Notes under the pieces: generated by a model
Databases searched by the model: none
The model's input: the letters and a program-made list of their open reading frames with translations, nothing else
Told to the model about the DNA's origin: nothing
Program-made: the position numbers and the translations under genes
Part shown: piece after piece, positions 11,955-23,075 of the stretch
How the letters are laid out: each line of letters starts with the position of its first letter
How positions within the stretch are numbered: the first letter of the stretch is position 1
Assembly: GCA_003550325.1 (NCBI GenBank)
Contig: QKWP01000610.1
Coordinates: 8,204 to 72,203 of the forward strand
Length of the DNA stretch: 64,000 bases
Direction of reading: 5' to 3'
DNA from: Gigaspora rosea
Taxonomy: Eukaryota > Glomeromycota > Glomeromycetes > Diversisporales > Gigasporaceae

Positions 11955-12060
11955 ATATATAGTACAGCTTGTGTTGCTTTGCTTATGCTTAGCAACATAG
12001 TCAGGGCTCGCTTTGCTCACTCTATAGTCACTTTACTTCAGCTATCGCCTTTGCTTCGCT
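11955..12060 (+). repeat. Dispersed repeat shared (inverted) with 63125-63245
   Basis: ACAGCTTGTGTTGC, GCTTAGCAACA, GCTCGCTTTGCTCACTC and CGCCTTTGCTTCGCTCACTT occur here; the reverse complement with the same order is at 63125-63245. Its GC-richer, GCTTCGCT-type words stand out from the AT-rich background. Confidence 0.6.
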
Positions 12061-12215
12061 CACTTTTCTAAATATTCAATACAATTACAACTAATTTACT
12101 CTAACTTATTCTAACTCTAGTCCCAACCTAACGACTTAACAAAATTTTGCTACAAGAATACACCAGTTACGAAGTTAAAACGATAGTATCAACGACTATA
12201 ACACAAACCAACTAT

Positions 12216-13103
12216 GGGGGCTTCCAGAAATTATATAATTTTTTAGTGGATGCGTGGGGTCCTGAAAATATCAGATTATAATTATAATTCTAGTCAAATT
12301 TTTATAATTCTGGTCAAAAGTATAAAATTATAAAATTATTAATAACTATTGTTTTACTAAACCAATTTAGATGATTTAACTACCAAAATGTTCATCTTGC
12401 TGAGATGATTCTAACAAGTCCAAAATTATTAACATCTAATTACAGGGTCCCAAGATCATTCAATTTTGTGTAATTTTAATAGTAATTTTTTTTAGAATCA
12501 CTAAGTAAATTTCTTTAATATTGAATAACTTTTGATTCACTAGCCTGTTTAGGATGATTTAACTACCAAAATGTTCGTCTCAGTAAGACGATTCTAACAA
12601 GCCCAAAATTGCTAAATTCTAATTACAGAATTCCAAGATCAATAAAGATTTGTATTGTTAGACAAACAATAAAATCTTTATTGATCTTAAAATTCTGTGA
12701 TTAAAATTTAGTGATTTTGGGCTTGTTAGAATCATTTCACTAAGACAAACATTTTGGTAATTAAATTATTCAAAACAGCCTAGTAAATAAAAAATTATTC
12801 AATATTAAAGAAATTTACTTAGTGATTTTAAAAAATTACTATTAAAATTACACAAAAGTTGAATGATTTTGGGATCCTGTAATTAGATTTTAATAATTAG
12901 AATCATCTCAGTAAGACAAACATTTTGGTAGTTAAATCATCTAAATTGGTCCAGTAGAGCAATAGTTATTATTAATTTCATAAATTGAAACATATAAATA
13001 AATTTTAAATAATTTAAAATTTGATTGGCTAATAGAGTATCAGGTGGGATAAAATTTTGAAATTTATTAGTAACAAAATATTATATAATTTCTGGAAGCT
13101 CCC
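12216..13103. mobile_element. 888-bp giant palindromic (foldback) MITE, Harbinger-like
   Basis: The whole element is one inverted repeat. The ends GGGGGCTTCCAGAAATTATA and the complement starting GGGAGCTTCCAGAAATTATA meet at a centre near 12657, giving arms of about 435 bp. The 3-bp flanks TAT/TAT are compatible with a 3-bp duplication. Each arm contains two diverged copies of a unit (ACTACCAAAATGTTC, a GTCTCAGTAAGACG mini-hairpin, ATTCTAACAAG). The terminal theme resembles the element at 40834-41367. It disrupts the 2.27 kb element. Confidence 0.8.
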
Positions 13104-13199
13104 TATCTAACACTAGCATAATAATGAAACAAAATACAATACTTCTTCAACAATGATAACGGTAAACACTAACGACAAAGTTATTTGTATCTCTAATAA

Positions 13200-13815
13200 T
13201 GATGGCACCAACTACAAGAGTATTTCACTAAAGGTAATAAAAAAATGCCACACTAACGAAGATGATACCAAAATGAAAAGTAACACTAACGTCAAAAGTA
13301 AACTCTAAGAAAAACTAAAAACAATTTAGCAGCACCTATAAAAATAAAAAGCTAAAAAAAAAGCATTAGTATGCACTTACATCTTAAAACAAGAACTAGA
13401 ATGAATAGAATTATACTTTCTATATCATAAGCAAAGATACTAAATTCAATAGCAACAAAATCCTGTTACCTGAAAGGAAGGTGTTAGTTAACTATATACA
13501 ATAAACCAAAAAAAAGACTCAGAAAATGAGGAAATTCTGTTATCTAAAAAGAAAAAAAAGAGTTAAGCCTGTGCACAAACTGAAAAAAATCTCCAGTAAT
13601 GACAAAATCCTATTATTTAAAACAAAATTACACCAGTAATGCAATAACAATAATACAGTAATGATAATACCAGTAACAACAACACCATTAATAACAACAC
13701 TAGTAACAACAATACTAGTATCGGTAACAACAATACCAGTAACAACAACTCCAGTAATAACAACTCCAGTAATAACAACTCTAGTATGACAATACCAAAA
13801 ATGATAACACCAAAA
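13200..13815. repeat. A/C-rich degenerate minisatellite
   Basis: Repeated AACAACAATACCAGTA- and AATAACAACTCCAGT-like units are densest at 13640-13790. They produce a spurious leucine-rich frame on the minus strand. Similar A/C-rich cargo is found inside the elements at 30336-31966 and 39877-42527, and inverted at 33230-33860. Confidence 0.6.
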
Positions 13816-14152
13816 ACAACGAAATTGAAAACCTGTATTCTAAAAAAAGAAGAGTAGTTAAACACATCTCAAATAGGAAAAAAAATCAAAAATGCAAAAA
13901 AACTAATGATCATTATTGATAATTATCAGTTTATATTCCCATGATCTAAGGTGCACTATAATGTATGGTACACCAAATTATAAATTTCTTATTTTATATA
14001 GAAAATAAAATTTTATTAATAGCAACTTTCTTTAATATTTATTATATAAAAATTTATATAATTTATATAGTAAGATATATAAAATATTATAAAAATCTAT
14101 AAAATTTTTTAAGTTAAATTTCTTAAAAACTACTGCATAGAATTTTTTAAAC

Positions 14153-15196
14153 TTTTTTTTTTTTTTTTTTTTAGTATCAAAGTGCCCACTTTGGAGATTG
14201 GCTTTTATTCAAGATATATTAGACCTCAGCACCCTACATGGAGGGAAAGCTGATATTCGTACATTGACAAGAGTACAACTAGCCTCACTTGCAACTTTTG
14301 GTTGCCTATTTAAGTAGCTACCCGAAGGTTCTACTCTAGCTGCCATACCTGCAACCCACATACTGGCATTGCCTATTTAAACCCTCTGATCTTCTGCGTC
14401 CATCTGTATCACCGGCACAGCCACCAGCTACTAAACCTGGAGTTCGTACCGGATACTAACCGCACCCTTAGGACTAATTTATCCTCAGTGAGAAACTTGG
14501 TAGAGTGTTTTCCCGACCTACACAGGTATCACCTACTCTTTGGTAACAACAGGGGTTACCCCCTATCATTACCTACTTTTGCCTTGTAAAGTTTATATGA
14601 CCCCAGTACTGCCTCATTCCTTTTTTAGTTTCTTTCCCCCAGAACTTTCCTTCCCCCAGTTGTTTTCTTACTTCCAATCCGAAGACCCGGGAGGGTTGGT
14701 CTGCCCTGGCGAACCCAGGGGCTCCCAACTCCTAGTACATGATTTCACAACACATGACCTTTTCCTTCATTGCGACTTCTAGCAGTCCGGTTGGTAGGGT
14801 CTGCCATAAACTCTTTCGTCGTAAGTCCACTTCCGATCAGTCCGAACCGGTCAGTCCCCGTCCAATTCCTTTTTAGGCACTGTCGAAAGTCATCTACCTC
14901 TTTACTTAGGTCTTGCCAAGTATAGTTTCCTGTTGTCCTATGGTTCTGTGCATAACACAGCGCCTGCGCTCCCCAGGATCTATGCGCCCCAGTTTTGTGC
15001 ATAACACAACGCCAGAGCTCCCAATTCGAGTTGGTATAACCTAGAAAACAGATTTGTACATCTGAGCTCAGAGTCCAGGTTACTGTAACGAGGTAAATTT
15101 TTCAAAATCGTCTTCAGTGGGATTTGAACTCTGTACCTTTTGTTACAACTACTTGGGGGTGACAACAATCCAACTACACTATGTCACCACACCCTG
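14153..15196 (-). mobile_element. Long SINE-like repeat, copy S4 (best complete copy)
   Basis: A complete minus-strand retroposon of about 1044 bp. Its 5' end at 15196 starts with a tRNA-like head having perfect box A (TAGTGTAGTTGG) and box B (GTTCAAATCC). Its 3' end is an A-tail (T-run 14153-14172). A 14-bp flanking duplication, AGAATTTTTTAAAC at 14139-14152 and AGAATTTTTTGAAC at 15197-15210, is the mark of target-primed insertion. Known SINEs are usually 100-500 bp, so this is long. Mobilisation by a LINE such as the one at 45-58 kb is inference. Confidence 0.85.
15120..15181 (-). promoter_or_regulatory. Internal RNA polymerase III promoter (boxes A and B) of SINE-like copy S4
   Basis: On the minus strand box A is TAGTGTAGTTGG (15181-15170), matching TRGYNNAGTTGG, and box B is GTTCAAATCC (15129-15120), matching GWTCRANNCC. 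The spacing of about 40 bp is within the range for tRNA-derived promoters. Copy S3 retains box B and a weaker box A. This is not a functional tRNA gene, because no clover-leaf acceptor closes. Confidence 0.8.
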
Positions 15197-16200
15197 AGAA
15201 TTTTTTGAACTTTTTTTTTATTTAAAAGATATAATTTAATAGAATTTATAATTTGTTTTATTTTATAATTTTGAAACCTTAGCTCAGTATATAGATTTTA
15301 AATTAAATTATACTATTTTTAATGTGTTTTTTTAAATTAAATTAAATAACTTTGAAGTCTAATTTCTCTATAACCTGTAATTCAAATTTAATAAAATTTA
15401 TATAGTATATTTATTTATACACACCAAGGCACTTGTATAACACAAGCATGTTATACTATATATTTGGTCTAAAAATAGCTAATATATGATTTTTTTAAAT
15501 GGATTTTAGTATATATTGCATACTGTACTATAGTGCACCTACTGTGCACCCTATAGTAACAAATATAAACAATAATTGGAGTTAGAGTTAGGATTAGAAT
15601 TAGGGTTAGAGTTAGGGTTAAAATTAGAATTAAAATTAAAATTAGTACAAAATTGCAAGAGGATCATTTTTTGTTAAAAATATAGCAGGGGTTAAAGATT
15701 GTACCCGTTTAACCGATTACCCGAAAACTGTTATGTTAATGCTATCCTGGAATAAATTATACTTAACTGGTTAATCCGGATAATTATATCACATGACCTT
15801 TGCAAATTGTAATTGACTAGTTATAGTCTAATCCTAAAAAAAAAAAAAAAATCAAAAAAAGCGAGTTAAAAAAAAAGAGAAACACAAATTAAAAAAAATT
15901 GTTTAGAAAAAAAAAAGACTTAAAAAAAAATTAAAAAAAAAGAACCAGTCAATTTGCTTGATCGGCTCACATTATATACAAAAACTGGCTATAGATTTGG
16001 CAAAATAAAATGGGAAATTACGTGCTATATAAAACTATCTATATTCAATTATAAATTATAAAATTTTACTTGAGCTTTTGAAATAATCCTGAGAATCGAA
16101 ACTGATATTGAGAAATCTTCGCTCAACATTTTAAATTTTTTTTTTTTGCAATTAAAAATTTAATAATCCTGGGTATAAAGTTAAACAGTTTAGTCGCAAT
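15197..16200. other. AT-rich stretch with telomere-like tract
   Basis: Contains a degenerate TTAGGGTTAGAGTTAGGGTT tract (about 15600-15650). Around 15685-15790 there are GGTTAA/ACCCG words that recur beyond the next element (16670-16800), so 15685-16800 may be an older element into which the hAT at 16201 inserted. No gene seen. Confidence 0.45.
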
Positions 16201-16643
16201 TAGTGTTCCAAATCGGATTAAAAAATACAATCGATTAATCAGATAAAAATTTTTTTAATAATCGATTAAAAATTGATTGTACCAACTAATCGATTAATCG
16301 ATTAGTTGGTACAATCGATTAATCGATTAATCGATTAATCGATTAACCAATTAATCAATTAATCGATTAAATCGATTGTATGATTTCAACGACTAATCGA
16401 TAATCGACTAATCGATTACTATAGTGAATAAATACAAACTTTTTTGAGCGAAGAAATAGGTAAAAAAAAGGTTTCATATATTTCGATTGATCGATTGATC
16501 GATTAATTGGGTTAATCGATTAATTGATTAATCGATTAATCGATTAATCGGATTAATCGATTAATCGCATATTTGAAAAGCCAATCGATTAATTGTCGAT
16601 TAATCGATTAATCCAATTAATTAATTTTTGATTTGGAACACTA
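16201..16643. mobile_element. 443-bp hAT MITE filled with AATCGATT words
   Basis: The ends TAGTGTTCCAAATC and GATTTGGAACACTA are perfect 14-bp inverted repeats of YARNG type, flanked by a perfect 8-bp duplication GTCGCAAT (16193-16200 and 16644-16651). The interior is dominated by dozens of overlapping ATCGATTA/TAATCGAT words in both orientations, with a short unique core near 16430-16470. No coding capacity. The end motif TAGTGTTCC is shared with 30336-31966. Confidence 0.9.
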
Positions 16644-16651
16644 GTCGCAAT

Positions 16652-17479
16652 GTATTATTATAAACCGGATAACCCAAAATTACATATTTATCCAGATAGA
16701 TTATGAATAATCCAGTTTGGAAACCGGTTGTTCTTTGTAAACAGGTGGATAACCCGAAATTAAATTTTATAGCGGGTACAACCTCTAGCAGAGGTTATTT
16801 TAGTAAAATTTTGAGAAACATAAAAGGGTGCATTGCACTAAAACCTTTTTTAAGGGTAGGGTGTCAATATTTCCAAATTTATATAAAATAGAATATAGAT
16901 CAACTTTGTGTAATAATAATATATAATATTATATAAACATCATATAATTCGACCAATCAGAATTAGCAATTCTTTGTATTACTCAGAAAAAACATAGCGA
17001 CCTCAGAGATTTTAATTATATGTGAAGTTAATTTTTTTTAAAGCAATATATATTGCACAACTTCACTATTTGAAACAAACTATATTAAACTATATATTAT
17101 ATAAATTTGATACCAATTGGTTAAAATGTTAAAAAGTTTTATTAGAAGTATTTTTTTATTTACTATATAAAAATTTAATATACCATGTAGATTATATGAC
17201 GTACACCCTACCCTTAAAAAAAATTTATTTTTTTTTGAATTAAAAAGGTTTTTTTTTTTGTTTTTTAACCAAGACCTTGCTCTTTTTTATTTATTAAATT
17301 TATATTATTACATGCAAAAGAAAATAATATATTAATATCTAAATAGTGAAGAAAAAGAAACTTAGACTTCATAATGGCCTTCTGCTACTAATCAATCTTT
17401 ATCTGAGGCCTAATTGTTAGCTAAACAAAGGATTTGTCAGCCTTTTAAAATAAAAAATTGTTAACTTCAATAACTTTGT
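16652..17479. other. AT-rich stretch, no gene recognised
   Basis: The first part (to about 16800) carries GGATAACCC/ACCGG words matching 15685-15790. The rest is AT-rich with no supported feature. Confidence 0.45.
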
Positions 17480-17827
17480 TTAGTTTAACCGGCCCAGGTC
17501 ACAGTATATTAAATGAAAAGCAGTTATATAAGTCAGATTGCTTAAAACAAAGCTTCTAGAATCTTCGTCCAGTAGTTTTCCCATAAGTCCTGCACATCTT
17601 TCCACGTTACTTGTTTCCAAGCTACTCATGACAATTGTATCCAATACGGTAGGTGCTTTTCCTTTTTGGGAGCAGTAAACACTACAAATCTTTTGAAAAG
17701 GGTACGCCAGAATGTCTACTTTTTGAAAATTCTTCACGAACTGATGGCACCAAAGAGAGTTTATATGTAAAGGGAGTGCAGAAAAGCACGTAATTTTTTT
17801 AGGGGGGTGGGGGTCCCCAAATATCAC
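17480..17827 (-). pseudogene. Coding fragment of unknown family, 115 aa open
   Basis: The minus strand has a 115-codon open frame with balanced composition (VKNFQKVDILAYPF, then VLDTIVMSSLETSNVERC and LLDEDSRSFVLSNLTYITAF), unlike AT-noise frames nearby. Part of it resembles the minus-strand frame at 38348-38575 (FSKFCQKVGNLAYL and a following AVFTSSK/SVYCSQK segment), in both protein and DNA. I do not recognise the family. It has no visible start context or introns, and lies between repeats. It is most likely a fragment of a duplicated gene or of a retroelement cargo region. Confidence 0.4.
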
Positions 17828-17899
17828 GTCCTATATATATATAGTATAAATAGCCAATCATATTGAAGAAAATCAATTTTTAGTTAATCGCAGATAGTT

Positions 17900-18227
17900 G
17901 CTACATAGTAAAGTCTAAATTTTACTAAGCAAATTAAAAAAAATCGATTAAGTAAACTTTTTCAGCAGATCAAAATACACTTATTACGAAATTTTCATAA
18001 GTATTGAAAAAGTTTTTATTATTTAACTTTTAACTTTTACGTTCGTCGAATAAATTTTTTTAAAAAATTTTAATTTTTTCGTCGAACGTAAAAATCAAAA
18101 GTCAATTAATAAAAAATTCTCCAATACTTATGAAAATTTTGTGAAAAGTGTATTTTGATCTGCTGAATAAATTTACTTAATCGATTTTTTCGATTTGTTT
18201 AGTAAAATTTAGACTTTACTATGTAGC
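17900..18227. repeat. 328-bp foldback element with ~150-bp arms
   Basis: The arms 17900-18050 and 18078-18227 are near-complementary from CTACATAGTAAAGTCTAAAT inward to TTTTACGTTCGTCGAA, with a ~28-bp loop around 18050-18077. Mismatches are scattered, suggesting moderate age. Sequence just outside (18228-18380) parallels 8460-8610, so the foldback is part of a larger dispersed family. Confidence 0.75.
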
Positions 18228-18759
18228 GAGTTTTGTCAATTGTGGGGTAGCTTATTTTCAGGTCAAAGACGTTTTTGAGTTTTTTTAAATTTGATTGGTC
18301 AATAGTCCTATCACTAGGGGGGGGGTCAGGACCTATGTAAACCCTAATTACGTGATTTACTGCACTCCCCTAACCATAGTAAGGTCAGTGGTTCTTCTTG
18401 TATAGTCCAAAATCCATCAGAGAGCCACCAAGTACTTCTCAGATTGTAGTGAGTGATAAACTCTAAGCTTTTCAGCAGGTAGTCTATAAACTTTACCTTT
18501 AAATGACAAGTACTGGTTTTTTGGTAAGTGACAAACTCTAAAGCTATTAGCAGATACTTAGTTAACTGTATTCCTAAATAACAACTGCCAGGTTGCATGT
18601 TTTTGTTAGTTTTTTTACTGTTTCTTTGAGACTTTACTTCTGAAATGTTAGTGTATTTGTTGGTACAGGTGATTGACAGATAAAGTTACAGAAGATTATT
18701 ATAAATTAAAAAAGTTTTATATTATTAATTATAAAAATATATAATATAATAATAATAAC
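18228..18759. other. Tail of dispersed repeat, then anonymous sequence
   Basis: 18228-18380 matches 8460-8610 (GTCAAAGA.GTTTTTGA, CCTATGTAAACCC). From 18380 to 18600 there is a repeated GTGACAAACTCTAA / GTGATAAACTCTAAG motif and a minus-strand frame I do not recognise; the rest is AT-rich. Confidence 0.4.
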
Positions 18760-19134
18760 ATATCAGCTAATTTGTGAACTTGCTAATATCTTTTGATCTA
18801 CTAGTCTGTTTTGAATAATTTAACTACCAAAATGTCCATCTCGATGAGATAATTCTATGAGCCCAAATTGCTAAAATCCAATAACAGGATCTCAAGAACG
18901 TTCAAGATTTGTGCAATTTTAATAGTGTTTTTTAGAATTATTATGTAAATATATTTAATATCAAATAACTTTTAATCTATTAATCCGTTTTGGATAATTT
19001 AACTGCCAAAATGATTATCTTTATGAGATGATTCTAACAAGTTCAAAATCATTAAAATCTAATTACAGGATCCTGAGATCATTAAGAATCTGTACTATAT
19101 AGACAATCAACTAAGAAATGGGTTGTTATATATA

Positions 19135-19325
19135 TGTTGTGCCTCAAATCAATTCTTACGTCAAATTGACACCGGTCTAAATTAGATTAGGGTTAGGGTA
19201 AAATTATAGTAAAGTTAAAAGTTAGTTTAGGCCAGTTGTTGCTAATAATTTAATACTAGTCAATTGATAGTCATCTGACGTGCATCAGATTCAATTTGAT
19301 ACAAGTTTTAATCTGAAGTACAACA
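19135..19325. mobile_element. 191-bp MITE nested in the palindrome
   Basis: The left end TGTTGTGCCTCAAAT and the right end complement TGTTGTACTTCAGAT are imperfect inverted repeats flanked by TA on both sides. The interior holds GATTAGGGTTAGGGT. It sits where the central loop of the palindrome should be. Confidence 0.6.
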
Positions 19326-19440
19326 TAGATCTGATTTTAATAATTTTGAGCTTGTTGAAATCATTTCATAGAGACGATCATTTTGGTGGTTAAAGCATCC
19401 AAAACGGATCAATAGATTAGAAGTTATTCAATATTAAATA

Positions 19441-19778
19441 GGGTGTTACACATTAAAACAGCCCTTTTTTATATATAATTTATTTTGAAATAATTGAGTT
19501 TAATTATTTGTTTTGATTTTCGGACTAATCCGAGATTAATTAAATTTTATGATTTTAATTGGTTAAATGTAACAGATGACTATCGAGTAATCTTATAATA
19601 TATTGGCCTTATATGGCCTCATATAATTTATCTTTTACAATTATCTTAATTTTTTATTATGCAAATCGACTTTCATTTATAATTAAAAAATATCGATCAT
19701 ATCAAAATTTATATAAATCTAATGAAAACTCAATTTTTAAAAAATTGCAAAAAAAAGCTATTTTAATGTGTAACACCC
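19441..19778. mobile_element. 338-bp MITE nested in the palindrome
   Basis: The ends GGGTGTTACACATTAAAA and TTTTAATGTGTAACACCC are perfect 18-bp inverted repeats. It splits the right arm of the palindrome between AATATTAAATA and AGTAATTCTAAAA. The interior resembles 8040-8260. The target duplication is not clear by eye. Confidence 0.75.
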
Positions 19779-20099
19779 AAATGTGTTTATATAGTAATTC
19801 TAAAAAATACTATTAAAATTGCACATACCTTGAAAGTTCTTGGGATTCTGTAATTGGATTCTAGTGATTTTGGGCATATTAGAATCATTTCATCGGGACA
19901 GTCATTTTGGTAGTTAAAATCATCCAAAACGGACTAGTAGATCAAAAATATCAGCAAGTTCACAATTAGCTGATATAATAATATAAATAATTAATTTAAA
20001 AGATATTTTATTAAAATGTAAAAAAATTATATATATACTATTAATAATTTATTAATTTACAATTATAGTAAAAAATTGATTTAAATTTTGGTATACAAC

Positions 20100-21275
20100 T
20101 TTTTGCATTGTACCATATAATTTTTAAAATGAATAAATATACTTTTATTCACTTGTTTAGAGATTATTCTGCCACTATTATTGGCATAAAGTGAATGTAC
20201 AATCTAATATTAATAAATTTTTATATCTGTAAATATTAAATTGTAAAATTACAAAAAAAAAAAGATAGCAATCAATTAATCAACAATTATTTCACCTAAC
20301 ATAATATTTTACTGACAATTATTCACCAAAAGTTTATTTTATCAATAGTTTATTTTACTGAAGCTTATTTCACTAACAAAGTAATTTTGGTCATTGTTGT
20401 TATGGTCAGGGTAGAATTAGAGCTAAAGTTAGTATGCTTTTTAAAAAAAACTTGTTAGTGAAATGAACTCTGGTGAAACAAACTGTTGGTAAAATAAACT
20501 TGTTGGTAAGTATTTGTTGGTAAAATGTTATGTCAGTAAAGTGATTGTTAGTGAAATAATATGAATCCAAAAAAGAATCTTTTTTTTCTTTTTATTTTTA
20601 ACTAATCTTCTGGCTTTAATATTCTAAAGATTTCAAATAAATATCTTTGAAATAAATTTTTTGAAAAAATTTTCGGTTTATTTTTGGAAAAAACATAATC
20701 AAATTCATTGTTGGAAAATAGTAATTTTTGATAAATATTACAATTAATAAATATAATATTATCGTCATTAATATAGAACCTTGAATTTGAATATTTAGTA
20801 GCAATCTAATCATAATAATTTAATATAAAATTAGTAAATATATATATATATTAATATACAAAGTTGTCAAGTTCATAAAATAAATATTTCAGTAGTCCAA
20901 ATTCCAGTTCCACAACATTTTTTTTGAAAATTATTACAAACATAATAATTTATTAAACTTTTACAGAAATAATAACAGAAATAGTAATATCAAATAAACA
21001 AGAATTTACTTTTTTTTACCAAAATTCTAATACTTTAGCTCCAGTTTGTAAACTGGGGTGCTATATTGCCATTGAACACAATTTCAAGAGCTTGGTGCAT
21101 ATAGAAATTAATATTTCCATATTCTTCTGAATTTTTGAATAAATGAACCAGACTTATTGCTAATAAATTTTGGTTTTTTATTATTTAAAAAAAAAAATAT
21201 TTAAATTCAACATAACTATGTAAATAAAAAAATATTAAACCAAATAAAATATGAATCTAAAAAAGTATAAATGGC
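20100..21275 (-). pseudogene. Decayed SAM-methyltransferase copy B
   Basis: The minus strand is colinear with the intact gene at 26805-27937 through its upstream flank, exon 1 (about 21010-21160), exon 3 (about 20601-20813) and exon 4 (about 20150-20205). Exon 3 still encodes NEFDYVFSKNK and LFEIFRILKPE, but the conserved GWLE end has become E-D-stop. Exon 1 is frameshifted near its GAPVHEK-equivalent. A ~300-bp foldback repeat is inserted in the intron after exon 3. The intact gene's last exon is not recognised here. Clearly a dead paralogue of the functional-looking copy 6 kb away. Confidence 0.8.
20275..20575. repeat. ~300-bp foldback repeat built of ~19-bp units
   Basis: Units like TTTATTTTACCAACA and TTATTTCACTAACAA occur in one orientation on the left and inverted on the right, around a unique core (about 20390-20450). 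It interrupts methyltransferase copy B in its intron; the same intron in the intact gene carries an AAT microsatellite instead. Confidence 0.65.
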
Positions 21276-21424
21276 TATATTACAAAGTTTTTTTTAAAAG
21301 ATTTACTTTTAGAGCACTTATTATTGTATTATAAATTTAATACTATACTATATAGTAGGTAGACATGTCCAATATTTGTGCTTAATTTTTATATAAAATT
21401 TCATTTCATATTGGTCAATTTAAT

Positions 21425-22330
21425 AAAATTAATAACTTTTGATCTACTGATCTGTTTAACTATCATACCAAAAATGGTTATCACAATAAAATAACTCAAA
21501 ATCTATTTTACTTATTTGCACAAATAATATAGACCAAAAAAAAGTATCAAAGTAGATTCTTATAATATATATTTTAGAAAATTAACTTTAGGCTTAGATT
21601 CATAATGAATTAAAGTTAAGTAGGTTTTAAATATTATATATAAGCAAAATTGTCTTCAAAAAGTAGGTTTAAACTATTGTTTTTTGTTTTTTTTTTAGAG
21701 TTTTCACTTTTTGCTTTGCCAAAGATCATCAAATTTCTATAATTTGATTGGTTATATATCATATAATTTTGTTTAGTTTTAGCTGATCCCCAAAAAAAAA
21801 AATCTGATTTTGTAAATAAACTAAGTATGTAAGATAAAAATTAGGATTAGAGTCTTAACCTTAGAGGCTATAGGATTAGATTAATAAAAATTTCATTCCT
21901 ATTATTTTTAATTAGTGCACCAAAATCAATTTAAACTTTAGTTTTTCTTATTTTTGCTTTTTTCTTTTTTTATATATGTTTAGATTCTTTGTTAAACCAA
22001 TACGAAATAGTCAAAATTTGCACTCTCTTATTGGCTATTACCTCTTTAGAAGTTTGTATTGTCTGTGCAAATAAGTGAATACTCCAAAATTGATTACAGG
22101 ATCCCGAGATTATTTAATTTTTATACAATTTTTAATAGATTTTAAAATTACTAAATATCTTTAATATAATTCCAAAATTATTACAGATTAGTGATATGCT
22201 TATATAACAAATCTCGGCAAGATTTATTGTTCTAAAATTACTATTAAAATTGTATGATCTCAAATTGTTCATTGAGATAAACATTTTGGTAATCAAAAAA
22301 GATTAGTACTATAGATCCTCTTTAGTGCAA
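21425..22330. mobile_element. Palindromic-family remnant interrupted by a 0.58 kb element
   Basis: Left part (21430-21503) and right part (22081-22310) carry units of the 12216/18760 palindrome family (CTTTTGATCTACTGATCTG, ATTACAGGATCCCGAGAT, AGATAAACATTTTGGTAAT). The family palindrome is incomplete and diverged. Confidence 0.55.
21504..22080. mobile_element. 0.58 kb element whose interior includes a satellite monomer
   Basis: The ends TATTTTACTTATTTGCAC and GTGCAAATAAGTGAAT are inverted repeats. The flanks ACTCAAAATC and ACTCCAAAATT look like an imperfect ~10-bp duplication, as made by Mutator-like elements. The interior at about 21790-21990 is a single copy of the ~200-bp unit that is tandemly amplified at 33990-35770. 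Confidence 0.6.
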
Positions 22331-22748
22331 TATATGCATACAATTTTTCTATTAAATTCATATTTCAATCAAATTCATATATTTTGGTACTATTTGAAAT
22401 TACCTATAGTGCAGAAACCCTTAAATCAGCAAGTTCTATATATATGGCCAAATTTTGGATTGGGTTAGAAGTTGGGTTAGAGCCAATAGAATTGCAATAA
22501 ATTTTGCAAATAAAAAAAAAACAGAACTACAATATAGGACCCTTTAACTTTTAAGACCTCTTAAATCTTAACTTAATGTTGGGTCGAAGCCAATAGAATT
22601 GTAGTAAATTTAGTAAAAAAAAAAACTAGTATAAATTAATTTTTAAAAATTTTTTTTTAATTCTAGCCAGAAATATAATACCTTTGGCCAGAATTATAGT
22701 AATTCTGGCCAAAATTATAGTGGCCAAATTTTAGATTATTAATAAAAA

Positions 22749-23068
22749 TGAATTTTACTAAATCTCACCGGCGGTGATCGTCACCGCTCTATAATAAACT
22801 TTTTAAAAGACTAAGATTAGGGTTTAGGGTTAGGGTTAGGATTAGGGTTAGAAAGGCATATTATATGTAAAATTTTGCGCTAAAAACTTTTATTTAGTGC
22901 CTGAAGATAAGTTATCATAGTAAAATATTTTGTTGTCTAAGATTTTTTAGATTTTTTCTTAGTTTCGTTATTTTTTTGTTTTTGTTTTGGTTACACAAGA
23001 TCCTACTATCTAATTGGTTGAACATATGAGCGGTGATGATCACCGCCAGTGAGATTTAGCAAAACTCA
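22749..23068. mobile_element. 320-bp MITE with ~40-bp inverted ends and 7-bp duplication
   Basis: The left arm (TGAATTTTACTAAATCTCAC, then CGGCGGTGATCGTCACCGCT) and right arm are inverted repeats with about four mismatches over 40 bp. The flanks ATAAAAA (22742-22748 and 23069-23075) are a perfect 7-bp repeat. The arms themselves contain a small palindrome GCGGTGATCRTCACCGC. The interior has a telomere-like tract TTAGGGTTTAGGGTTAGGGT (about 22811-22830). Superfamily uncertain. Confidence 0.75.
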
Positions 23069-23075
23069 ATAAAAA

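Larger units (their letters stand above)
11707..13975. mobile_element. 2.27 kb element with TGGTGTAC inverted ends
   Basis: The left end TGGTGTACTTGCACCATAGT mirrors the right end, whose complement begins TGGTGTACCATACATTATAG. Similarity continues to AGATCA, about 33 bp with gaps. No target duplication is evident. The interior carries a repeat shared with 63125-63245, an A/C-rich minisatellite, and a nested 888-bp palindrome. No transposase is seen. Confidence 0.6.
18760..19976. mobile_element. 1.2 kb palindromic element, relative of the 888-bp palindrome
   Basis: The ends ATATCAGCTAATTTGTGAAC and (complement) ATATCAGCTAATTGTGAACT are inverted. The arms contain the same unit as 12216-13103 (ACTACCAAAATG, a hairpin box, ATTCTAACAAG, TCTAATTACAGGATCC) in mirrored order. 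The palindrome is interrupted by two smaller inverted-repeat elements at 19135-19325 and 19441-19778. Confidence 0.7.

Noticed and set aside
13617-13865. Leucine-rich protein on the minus strand
   Set aside because: Antisense of the A/C-rich minisatellite; no conserved domain and no codon variety.
15110-15190. tRNA gene on the minus strand
   Set aside because: Boxes A and B are present, but the acceptor stem does not close and the sequence continues into the SINE-like body; treated as the head of a retroposon.
15590-15660. Telomere end
   Set aside because: The TTAGGG-like tract is short, degenerate and internal, and similar tracts occur inside MITEs.
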